This document shows positions 8,624 to 19,586 of a stretch of DNA of 64,000 nucleotides, piece after piece; positions within the stretch are counted from its first letter, which is position 1, and the number at the start of each line of letters is the position of its first letter. The translations under genes and the position numbers were made by a program. Origin of the DNA: Paracoccaceae bacterium. Its GTDB lineage: Bacteria > Pseudomonadota > Alphaproteobacteria > Rhodobacterales > Rhodobacteraceae. The notes beneath the pieces are model-generated. The model made no database searches. It had not been told where the DNA came from and saw only the letters and a program-made list of their open reading frames with translations. The stretch covers positions 37,302 to 101,301 of the forward strand of contig JANSXS010000007.1 in assembly GCA_024742835.1 (NCBI GenBank), written 5' to 3'.

Positions 8624-8675
8624 ATTTGCGAACTTTTAAGGATTTTGTGCCCAAACCCTTTGTTTTGAGGGCCGT

Positions 8676-12945
<4,270 letters not shown>

Positions 12946-13001
12946 TCAGAGTGTTAGGCTGGCCATCCCCCAAGGTCCAGAGCCAAGCCGACGCGCGCGG
13001 G

Positions 13002-13718
13002 TCACGCCCCGATGGCCATACGCCCGTCGCCGGTGCCCACCGGATCGGGATCGCGCAGCACATAACCACGCCCCCAGACCGTTTCGATATAGTTCTCTCC
13101 TCCCGTTGCCTCGGCCAGTTTCTTGCGCAGCTTGCAGATAAACACGTCGATGATCTTGAGTTCGGGCTCGTCCATGCCGCCGTAAAGATGGTTCAGAAAC
13201 ATCTCCTTGGTAAGGGTGGTACCTTTGCGCAGGCTCAAAAGCTCCAGCATCTGGTATTCCTTGCCGGTCAGATGCACCGTCTTGCCCCCCACTTCGACTG
13301 TTTTGGCATCCAGGTTGATATGCACCTTGCCCGTGCGGATCACCGACTGGGAATGCCCCTTGGATCGCCGGATGATCGCGTGAATACGCGCCACAAGCTC
13401 TTCGCGGTGAAACGGCTTGGTCAGGTAATCATCCGCGCCAAAGCCAAAGCCCTTGATCTTGTTTTCGGTATCGTCGGCCCCCGACAGGATCAGGATCGGC
13501 GTTTCAATCCGCGACAGGCGCAGTTGGCGCAACACCTCGTGCCCGTTCATGTCCGGCAAGCCCAGATCCAGAAGGATCAGATCGTAATCATAAAGCTTGG
13601 CCAGGTCGATTCCCTCTTCGCCCAGATCTGTCGTGTATACGTTGAGATTGGCATGGGTCAGCATCAGTTCGATGCTTTTGGATGTATTGGGGTCGTCTTC
13701 CACCAGAAGGACGCGCAT
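13002..13718 (-). CDS. ctrA: Cell-cycle/motility response regulator CtrA
   Basis: A 238-residue OmpR-type response regulator. The receiver has the acidic pair EDD at residues 7–9, phospho-acceptor Asp51 in [13 protein letters not shown], and the switch Lys in YLTKPF. The winged-helix DNA-binding domain holds [21 protein letters not shown] and ends with [13 protein letters not shown]. It is phosphorylated through CckA–ChpT. In Rhodobacterales CtrA is usually non-essential and controls motility, gene-transfer-agent and related genes. I chose ATG 13718 (MRVLLVEDD) rather than upstream in-frame codons because this is the conserved N-terminus. sciP lies immediately upstream on the same strand and cckA is 37 kb away. 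Confidence 0.97.
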   Translation of the reverse strand: MRVLLVEDDPNTSKSIELMLTHANLNVYTTDLGEEGIDLAKLYDYDLILLDLGLPDMNGHEVLRQLRLSRIETPILILSGADDTENKIKGFGFGADDYLTKPFHREELVARIHAIIRRSKGHSQSVIRTGKVHINLDAKTVEVGGKTVHLTGKEYQMLELLSLRKGTTLTKEMFLNHLYGGMDEPELKIIDVFICKLRKKLAEATGGENYIETVWGRGYVLRDPDPVGTGDGRMAIGA

Positions 13719-13770
13719 GTGCATTACTCCGTTGAGGTCCGTGTCATGCTCCGAGGCTCCATAAAATTGG

Positions 13771-13785
13771 TTAACCACCGGTTAC
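13771..13785 (-). promoter_or_regulatory. Near-consensus CtrA box before ctrA
   Basis: TTAA-CCACCGG-TTAC matches TTAA-N7-TTAA with one mismatch in the second half. It lies 53–67 bases upstream of the ctrA start, between sciP and ctrA, a position suited to autoregulation. Confidence 0.55.
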
Positions 13786-13808
13786 CGAGAAAGAACAAAT
13801 AGCGCTTT

Positions 13809-14090
13809 CTATCTAAGGTTGTCTATAGATTTTCCCGCACGCACCTTCAGCCCACCGATCCCGTGGCGTGCAACCGCGTCCAGCCACTCCTGGAATTCCT
13901 CCGCGCTCAACCCGTAGTCAGCCTGCGCCTCGGCCCGTGTGATCAGGCCATGCAGCACGCCGCGCACCACCGCGAGCTTGCGCGAGGCGACCCATCTTTG
14001 CGTGTCCAGCGGCGGCAGATCCGCCCGCGTCATTACCGACCCGTCGGGCAGGGTCACCGCCCGGGGACCATCCACTTTCTTGAGATACAT
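13809..14090 (-). CDS. sciP: SciP, small CtrA inhibitory protein (DUF1153)
   Basis: A 93-residue helix-turn-helix protein of the DUF1153 family, the same length as SciP of Caulobacter. It binds CtrA and blocks its recruitment of RNA polymerase. Conserved features are an N-terminal KVDGPRAVTLPDGSVMTRADL and a Trp-containing helix (TQRWVASRKLAVVRGV). The helix-turn-helix is ITRAEAQADYGLSAEEFQEW. AAGGGG lies upstream of the start. It is transcribed toward ctrA and ends about 90 bases before it, which puts the inhibitor and its target in one locus. Confidence 0.93.
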   Translation of the reverse strand: MYLKKVDGPRAVTLPDGSVMTRADLPPLDTQRWVASRKLAVVRGVLHGLITRAEAQADYGLSAEEFQEWLDAVARHGIGGLKVRAGKSIDNLR

Positions 14091-14181
14091 GGCTCACACC
14101 CCTTCGCATTTCGTCTGACCGATCATCGGGAAATGCGCTTAATGGGTGATGAAACGGCGCGGGCTAAGTGCCGCGCATTTT

Positions 14182-14296
14182 CCTAAAGCGTTTCGCAAAA
14201 ACCGGAATCACAGCTTTTCGTGAAACGCACGCAACAGACCAGCGTTGCACGCGTTTCGCCTTCAATTGACGCCTCAGGTTAAAGGCGAAACGCTTT
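14182..14296. repeat. Palindromic intergenic repeat, copy 1
   Basis: AAAGCGTTTCGC (14185–14196) is matched by its inverse GCGAAACGCTTT (14285–14296). Within the inner part, GCGTTTCGCCTTCAATTGA (from 14251) with the distal arm makes a second hairpin. The 15-base end CCTAAAGCGTTTCGC recurs exactly at 22078–22092, and the CCTTnAnnTGACGnCTCnGGTT core recurs there too. This is a dispersed palindromic element filling the gap between sciP and mnmA. No gene is seen in it. Confidence 0.65.
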
Positions 14297-14374
14297 AAAA
14301 CCCGGTGCGGGGCACAGCCCTTAACATTCCGCTCCAAGCCGCTTATATGTCCCGCCAAACGTTGGAGACGCCCC

Positions 14375-15520
14375 ATGCCCCTCGACCCGGCCCTCAACTC
14401 GCTCGGCTTTGCAAAGCCACCCGCCGAAACCCGCGTCGTGGTCGCGATGTCGGGCGGCGTGGACAGTTCCGTGGTGGCCGCGCAACTGGCAGAGGAAGGC
14501 TATGACGTGGTGGGCGTGACCTTGCAGCTTTACGATCACGGCGCGGCACTGGCCAAAAAGGGCGCCTGTTGTGCGGGCGTCGACATTCACGACGCGCGCC
14601 GCGTAGCCGAGGATATGGGATTCCCCCATTACGTGCTGGATTACGAAAACATCTTTCGGGATGTCGTGATAGACGAATTCGCCGACAGCTATCTGGGCGG
14701 TGCCACCCCGGTGCCTTGCATCCGCTGCAACGAGCGGGTGAAGTTCAAGGATCTGTTGCAGACGGCCCGCGATCTGGATGCCGATTGCATGGCGACAGGG
14801 CATTACATTCAACGCCATGACGGGCCGAACGGCCCCGAACTGCATTGCGCCGCCGACGCGGCCCGCGACCAGTCCTATTTCCTGTTTTCGACCACGCAAG
14901 AGCAGCTTTCGTTTTTGCGCTTCCCGCTGGGTCACCTGCCATCAAAGGCGGAAACCCGCGCGCTGGCGGCACGCTACAACCTGCCCGTCGCGGACAAGCC
15001 CGACAGCCAGGACATCTGCTTTGTACCCAATGGGAACTATGCCGCCGTGATCGAGAAACTGCGCCCCGGCGCGGCGGAACCGGGTGACATCATTCATGCG
15101 GACGGGCGTGTGCTGGGCCAGCACGACGGGGTTATTCATTACACGATCGGCCAGCGGCGGGGCCTGGGCATTGGCGGCCTGTCGGACCCGCTTTACGTGG
15201 TCAGGCTGGATGTGGAGGGCAAACAGGTCATCGTTGGTCCAAAGGAACTTTTGGCGACACGCAAGGTGCCGCTGCGCGAAATCAACTGGCTGGGCGACGC
15301 GCCGTTCGAAAGCGCGCCGGAATGGCACGTGGCGGTCAAGGTACGGTCGACACGCCCCCCGCGCGAGGCGATCATCCGCCCGCTTGGTGCCGACACGGCC
15401 GAGGTCGAATTGCTGACACCCGAAGAGGGCGTATCGCCTGGTCAGGCGTGCGTGTTCTACGATACCCGCGGCAGCCGCATTCTGGGTGGCGGCTGGATCT
15501 GGAAAGGTGAGACGCGGTAA
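14375..15520 (+). CDS. mnmA: tRNA-specific 2-thiouridylase MnmA
   Basis: A 381-residue ATP-pyrophosphatase enzyme that thiolates wobble U34 of tRNA-Lys, -Glu and -Gln. The P-loop is [18 protein letters not shown] pair follows in [16 protein letters not shown]. The first catalytic Cys region is [14 protein letters not shown] and the second is [11 protein letters not shown]. The C-terminal β-barrel domain is complete through ILGGGWI. It stands alone, convergent with lpxB. Confidence 0.95.
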   Translation: MPLDPALNSLGFAKPPAETRVVVAMSGGVDSSVVAAQLAEEGYDVVGVTLQLYDHGAALAKKGACCAGVDIHDARRVAEDMGFPHYVLDYENIFRDVVIDEFADSYLGGATPVPCIRCNERVKFKDLLQTARDLDADCMATGHYIQRHDGPNGPELHCAADAARDQSYFLFSTTQEQLSFLRFPLGHLPSKAETRALAARYNLPVADKPDSQDICFVPNGNYAAVIEKLRPGAAEPGDIIHADGRVLGQHDGVIHYTIGQRRGLGIGGLSDPLYVVRLDVEGKQVIVGPKELLATRKVPLREINWLGDAPFESAPEWHVAVKVRSTRPPREAIIRPLGADTAEVELLTPEEGVSPGQACVFYDTRGSRILGGGWIWKGETR

Positions 15521-15594
15521 CAGGTCCAGCAAGCGGGCCATGGCCTGACATATTCTGATCCACATCATCATGGCGCATGTCTACGCCCGAAGGT

Positions 15595-15609
15595 TTAAGA
15601 CAAGCTTAA
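15595..15609. promoter_or_regulatory. Perfect TTAA-N7-TTAA CtrA-type box between convergent genes
   Basis: TTAA-GACAAGC-TTAA is an exact match to the CtrA binding pattern. It lies in the 101-base gap between the ends of mnmA and lpxB, where no gene start is known. It could be fortuitous, or drive a small RNA or antisense transcript. Confidence 0.35.
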
Positions 15610-15621
15610 GCCGCATCGCTT

Positions 15622-16779
15622 TCAGCCCCGTGAAAGCCCGTTCAGCACCGCCCGCGCCGCGCGCAGACCCGGCGCTTCCCCACCGCGGCCCAACCTTGAC
15701 ATGGTCAGCGCCATCGCCTCGTTCTGGGCCTCTGGTGCGTCCAGAACCGCGAGGACACCACCCGCGATCAGATCGGGGCGACAGCGTTCACCATTGAATT
15801 CGGGGACCGCGCGCGTCTCTGACACAAGATTGACCAGCGTCAGCGTGTCGATGCGCAACATCCGCCGGATGATCTCGCGCGTGATCCAGTTTACGTCATA
15901 GGCGATCACCATCGGCGTCGCGGCGGCCGCCAGTTCAAGAGACACCGTGCCCGAGGCGGCCAGCGCCACATCCGCAGCCGAAAAAGCTGATTTTTTTTCA
16001 GCTTCGTAGGCGGCGTTCTTCATGTCATTGGGCGCGACAATGACCGGCTGTCCGGGCCAGTCAGTCACAAGCGCGCGCACCTGTTCCGCGCGGGTTGCCG
16101 TGGTTGGCAGAACCACTCTCAGATCAGGCTTTTGACGCAGAATCTCTCTTATAGCCGCGCCGAAAATCGGCCCCAGCCGCGCCACCTCTCCGCCGCGTGA
16201 GCCCGGCAACACCAGCAGAACCGGCGCATCGGCCAACCCATGCCTCGCCCGGAACGAGGCGACCTCAGCGGCGCTGGCCTGTGGCGCGCCGACCACGGGG
16301 TGGCCCACGAAGTCGCAATCCATGCCAGCGGCCCGCATATAAGGCGGCTCGAACGGCAACAGCGCAAGCACCTGGTCGATCACAGACGCCATTTTCACAG
16401 CGCGTTTCGGGCGCCACGCCCAGACGGACGGCGCCACGTAATGGACCATGCGAACGTCACGGCGCGCCTTGACCAGACGCGCCACGCGCAGGCAGAAATC
16501 AGGGCTGTCGATAGAGATGATCACATCGGGATCTGCGGCCAACGCGGCCTCTGCGGTTTCGCGGATGCGGCGCTTGAGGTGGAAATATTTCGGCAGGATC
16601 TCTACGATCCCCATTACGCTCAGCTCTTCCATCGGAAACAAGGATGACAGGCCCTCAGCCTCCATCTGCGGGCCGCCGACGCCTAAAAATTCAATATTTG
16701 TCAGGGACTTCAAGCCCGACATTAACGCAGCGCCAAGCACATCTCCCGACGCCTCGCCCGCGATAATGAACGCCTTCAT
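15622..16779 (-). CDS. lpxB: Lipid-A-disaccharide synthase
   Basis: A 385-residue GT19 glycosyltransferase that joins UDP-diacylglucosamine and lipid X to give the lipid A disaccharide at the inner membrane. The N-terminal signature IAGEASGDVLGAALM is present, as are VGHPVVG and the UDP-binding LVLPGSRGGEVARLGP. The C-terminal ALAASGTVSLELAAAATPMV is also intact. The start overlaps the lpxI stop by 4 bases. It is the last gene of the leftward envelope cluster. Confidence 0.95.
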   Translation of the reverse strand: MKAFIIAGEASGDVLGAALMSGLKSLTNIEFLGVGGPQMEAEGLSSLFPMEELSVMGIVEILPKYFHLKRRIRETAEAALAADPDVIISIDSPDFCLRVARLVKARRDVRMVHYVAPSVWAWRPKRAVKMASVIDQVLALLPFEPPYMRAAGMDCDFVGHPVVGAPQASAAEVASFRARHGLADAPVLLVLPGSRGGEVARLGPIFGAAIREILRQKPDLRVVLPTTATRAEQVRALVTDWPGQPVIVAPNDMKNAAYEAEKKSAFSAADVALAASGTVSLELAAAATPMVIAYDVNWITREIIRRMLRIDTLTLVNLVSETRAVPEFNGERCRPDLIAGGVLAVLDAPEAQNEAMALTMSRLGRGGEAPGLRAARAVLNGLSRG

Positions 16780-17582
16780 GCAAGATCTCGGGCAAGCACG
16801 AAAACGCCCGCATCCGAGGCGCGGCGCAGCACCTCGTCCCTGTCGAGGATCATCACCTGCCCGGCGGCGATGACCACCCCGGCAAGCCCTGCCGCCACCA
16901 CAGCTTCAATCGTGCCCGGCCCGATCACCGGCATGTCGATACGCAGATCCTGACCGGCTTTGGGCGCTTTCACGAACACGCCACGCCCACCCCGGCGCAA
17001 TGCCGGATCTGTCTGCGCGACAAAGCGCAACAGCGCATCGGTGCCCTGCACCGTCTCGATGCCCAGACATTGCCCGCCGCCCACGACACAGCCCTGCCCA
17101 AGGTCGAGTGGACCAATCGTGGTTAATATCTCTGCCGCACGCGCCATATCGCGCAGCACCCCGGCGTCAGGTGCCGGGCCATGCGCGAAACCCGAGGGGG
17201 CCACCAACGCGGGCAACAACTCATGCGCGCCCAGAACGGCAAACCCCTGTTCTTCGAAAATAGCGATGACCGTGCGCAACAACGCATCATCGCCCTGCGG
17301 CATCGCCGCCATCAGCCTTGGTGCAATGCGGGTCATCATCCCGTCAAACCGCGCGGGATCAATCGCAGGCCGCGACAGCGCCCCGGCGAACACCATCCGG
17401 TCCACATCAGACGCTTTCATCGACGCAAAAAGCGCCCCGATCTTTTCAAGCTCATGCTGTTCGGAACGGTCGCCCAACGCCGAGTCAATGCCGCGCAGCG
17501 TGATCACCAGCGCGTCCGGATGCGCCTCCGACAGCCGCACGGGCAACGCCCCGCCACAGGCCAGGATCGCCAGACGCCCCAT
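16776..17582 (-). CDS. lpxI: UDP-2,3-diacylglucosamine pyrophosphatase LpxI
   Basis: A 268-residue DUF1009 protein. LpxI removes UMP from UDP-2,3-diacylglucosamine to yield lipid X, replacing LpxH in alphaproteobacteria. The N-terminal domain begins RLAILACGGALPVRL. The C-terminal catalytic domain holds VVGGGQCLGIETVQGTDALL and FVKAPKAGQDLRIDMPVIGP, both typical family segments. It is placed directly between lpxA and lpxB (2-base gap and 4-base overlap), fitting its role in the pathway. Confidence 0.94.
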   Translation of the reverse strand: MGRLAILACGGALPVRLSEAHPDALVITLRGIDSALGDRSEQHELEKIGALFASMKASDVDRMVFAGALSRPAIDPARFDGMMTRIAPRLMAAMPQGDDALLRTVIAIFEEQGFAVLGAHELLPALVAPSGFAHGPAPDAGVLRDMARAAEILTTIGPLDLGQGCVVGGGQCLGIETVQGTDALLRFVAQTDPALRRGGRGVFVKAPKAGQDLRIDMPVIGPGTIEAVVAAGLAGVVIAAGQVMILDRDEVLRRASDAGVFVLARDLA

Positions 17583-17584
17583 AT

Positions 17585-18388
17585 TCAGCCCGCCCCCGGT
17601 GTCAGGTAGGACCGATCGCTTGAGGCGGTCACGAAATCGACAATCTGACGTACATAGGCGCTTTCGGTTTCTTCACCCAGACGGCGGGCCCGGTCCTGAA
17701 ACGCACCGTCGCCCTGTGCCAGCATCTGAAACGCGGCGCGCAGCGCGGTGATGTCCTTGCGCGCGACGCCGCGTCGCTTGAGCCCGACAAGGTTCAAACC
17801 GTCCAGCACGCCGCGCGGGGCCTGCACCAGACCATAGGGGATCACGTCATTGGTCACCATCGTGACCGCGCCGATGATCGCCCCCTGACCGATACGCACC
17901 CATTGATGCACGCCGCTCAGCCCGCCGATGATCACGTCATCCTCAAGCACGCAATGCCCGGCAAGCGCGGCGTTGTTGACGATGATCACACGGTTCCCGA
18001 CCTGCACGTCATGCGCCACATGACAGCCCGCCATGAAAAGCCCGTCATCGCCCACACGGGTCACGCCGCCGCCACCCTCGGTGCCGGCATTCATAGTCAC
18101 GTGTTCACGGATCCGGTTGCGCGCCCCGATGACAAGCCGTGTCTCCTCGCCCTTGAATTTAAGATCCTGCGGTATCTCGCCGATACAGGCAAAAGGAAAG
18201 ATCACGCAATCCGGCCCGATATCGGTTTTGCCCGAAATCACCACATGACTTTTGAGTTCTGTACCCGCGCCAAGGCGCACCTCGGGGCCGATATGGCAGA
18301 ACGGGCCAATCACGCAGCCCGCGCCGATCTGCGCGCCGTCCTCGATCACCGCAGCCGGGTGGATCGTTGTTTCGGATGTCTCGGCCAT
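17585..18388 (-). CDS. lpxA: UDP-N-acetylglucosamine O-acyltransferase
   Basis: A 267-residue left-handed β-helix acyltransferase for the first step of lipid A synthesis. Hexapeptide repeats run from IHPAAVIEDGAQIGAGCVIG through about residue 190. The active-site His lies in MAGCHVAHDVQVGN. A C-terminal helical domain (LKRRGVARKDITALRAAF) follows. fabZ ends 7 bases upstream, so translation is likely linked. Confidence 0.96.
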   Translation of the reverse strand: MAETSETTIHPAAVIEDGAQIGAGCVIGPFCHIGPEVRLGAGTELKSHVVISGKTDIGPDCVIFPFACIGEIPQDLKFKGEETRLVIGARNRIREHVTMNAGTEGGGGVTRVGDDGLFMAGCHVAHDVQVGNRVIIVNNAALAGHCVLEDDVIIGGLSGVHQWVRIGQGAIIGAVTMVTNDVIPYGLVQAPRGVLDGLNLVGLKRRGVARKDITALRAAFQMLAQGDGAFQDRARRLGEETESAYVRQIVDFVTASSDRSYLTPGAG

Positions 18389-18394
18389 CAGGCG

Positions 18395-18859
18395 CTACTC
18401 CTTGGGAAGGTCCATCATCGCGGTGAACTCGACCTCGCAGGCCAGATCGCCCTCGACCTCGGCACGGCCGGTAAACTTCCAGACCTTGCCCCCCGGCTTG
18501 CCACGCCGCGTTTCCAGCTTCATTTCAAGCACGTCACCCGGCACCACCATGCGCCGGAACTTGCAGCTTTCGATCGCCATGAAATAGACCAGCAGGTTCT
18601 TGTCCGCCATATCCAGCGCCACGCCCACCATTACGGCGGCGGTCTGTGCCATGGCCTCGACGATGGTCACGCCGGGCATGATTGGCTTGCCGGGGAAATG
18701 GCCCTGAAAATGCGGCTCGTTCATCGTGACATTCTTGATACCACGCGCGGAATGATAGCCGTCGATATCGACAACCTTGTCGATCAGCAGAAACGGATAG
18801 CGATGAGGTATCAGCCGCTGGATCAGATCGATATCCGCGGATTTCAGCGGCTCTGTCAT
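18395..18859 (-). CDS. fabZ: 3-hydroxyacyl-ACP dehydratase FabZ
   Basis: A 154-residue hotdog dehydratase of fatty-acid synthesis. [13 protein letters not shown] is the N-terminal signature. [19 protein letters not shown] carries the catalytic His and Glu. It shares the 3-hydroxyacyl-ACP pool with LpxA, whose gene follows. lpxD, which often sits beside fabZ in such clusters, is not in this one. Confidence 0.96.
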   Translation of the reverse strand: MTEPLKSADIDLIQRLIPHRYPFLLIDKVVDIDGYHSARGIKNVTMNEPHFQGHFPGKPIMPGVTIVEAMAQTAAVMVGVALDMADKNLLVYFMAIESCKFRRMVVPGDVLEMKLETRRGKPGGKVWKFTGRAEVEGDLACEVEFTAMMDLPKE

Positions 18860-18911
18860 GGATGGTCCTTTCCCTGTGCCCCGGATCCTGTGCGGTGGAG
18901 CCTTGTTGGAG

Positions 18912-18932
18912 CCGGGTTAGCAATTCACCCGG
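18912..18932 (-). other. Hairpin between skp and fabZ
   Basis: CCGGGT and ACCCGG are separated by 9 bases in the 117-base gap between the skp stop and the fabZ start. No T-run follows on the minus strand, so it is more likely a processing or attenuating hairpin than a full terminator. Confidence 0.35.
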
Positions 18933-18976
18933 TTCTGGGCAAGCGTGCTGACACATTCGGACGCGGCCGCGCGGGA

Positions 18977-19585
18977 TCATTCCTGCATTTCAGGCATACG
19001 CAAGGTACCGGGTTCGGCATCCGGGGCGATCTGTTCAGACGAAAGCCCGCCATCGCCAAGCGCGGCGTCGATCCGTTCAACGGCGGTATCTGTAATGTCG
19101 ATCACATCGGCCTGGAGCAACACGTTGCGCCTGTCCAGCACTACAAGCCCGCCTGCCTCTCGCATCAGCGCCACCAGTACGGGTTCTGCCCGGCGCATGA
19201 AGTCCACCGGCGCGCGTTCGCGGTTGCGTTCCCATTGGCGCACGCGGGCGTCGCTTTCGCGGCGAATTTCCTGAACCTTTTCGTCAAAGGCATCTGCCAT
19301 GTCGCGGAACTCTTCCGGCGAGGTTGCGTCACGCTGCACCGTCAGGGCCTTTTCCTCGGCTTCAAGGCGGGTTTCCAGATCGCGGTTACGCGCGATCAGC
19401 GCCTCGCGCTGTGCCTCAAGCTCTGCTGCCATGGCCTGGCCAAGTTTCGAACGATCGAAAAGTTCGCCGGGATCCAGCACAAGGATCTGGCTTTGCACGA
19501 TTCCCACGTCCTGTGCCTGAACCTGTACCGCGGGCATATTGGCGCAGAACCCTACCGCAAGAAGAAGCGCCGCGAGGCGTCTCAC
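18977..19585 (-). CDS. skp: OmpH/Skp-family periplasmic chaperone
   Basis: A 202-residue exported protein. An N-terminal signal peptide (RRLAALLLAVGFCANMPAVQ) is followed by ILVLDPGELFDRSKLGQ. A long charged coiled-coil (EAQREALIARNRDLETRLEA) then matches the tentacles of Skp, which escorts outer-membrane β-barrels to BamA. The start is GTG, one base after the bamA stop, and the ribosome site lies within bamA, so it is coupled to its partner gene. Confidence 0.88.
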   Translation of the reverse strand: MRRLAALLLAVGFCANMPAVQVQAQDVGIVQSQILVLDPGELFDRSKLGQAMAAELEAQREALIARNRDLETRLEAEEKALTVQRDATSPEEFRDMADAFDEKVQEIRRESDARVRQWERNRERAPVDFMRRAEPVLVALMREAGGLVVLDRRNVLLQADVIDITDTAVERIDAALGDGGLSSEQIAPDAEPGTLRMPEMQE

Positions 19586-19586
19586 A

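Noticed and set aside
8277..8639. Rightward 120-codon frame over the small membrane-protein gene
   Set aside because: Arg/Gly-rich composition, no ribosome site or family. The opposite strand carries a better-supported gene, promoter box and terminator.
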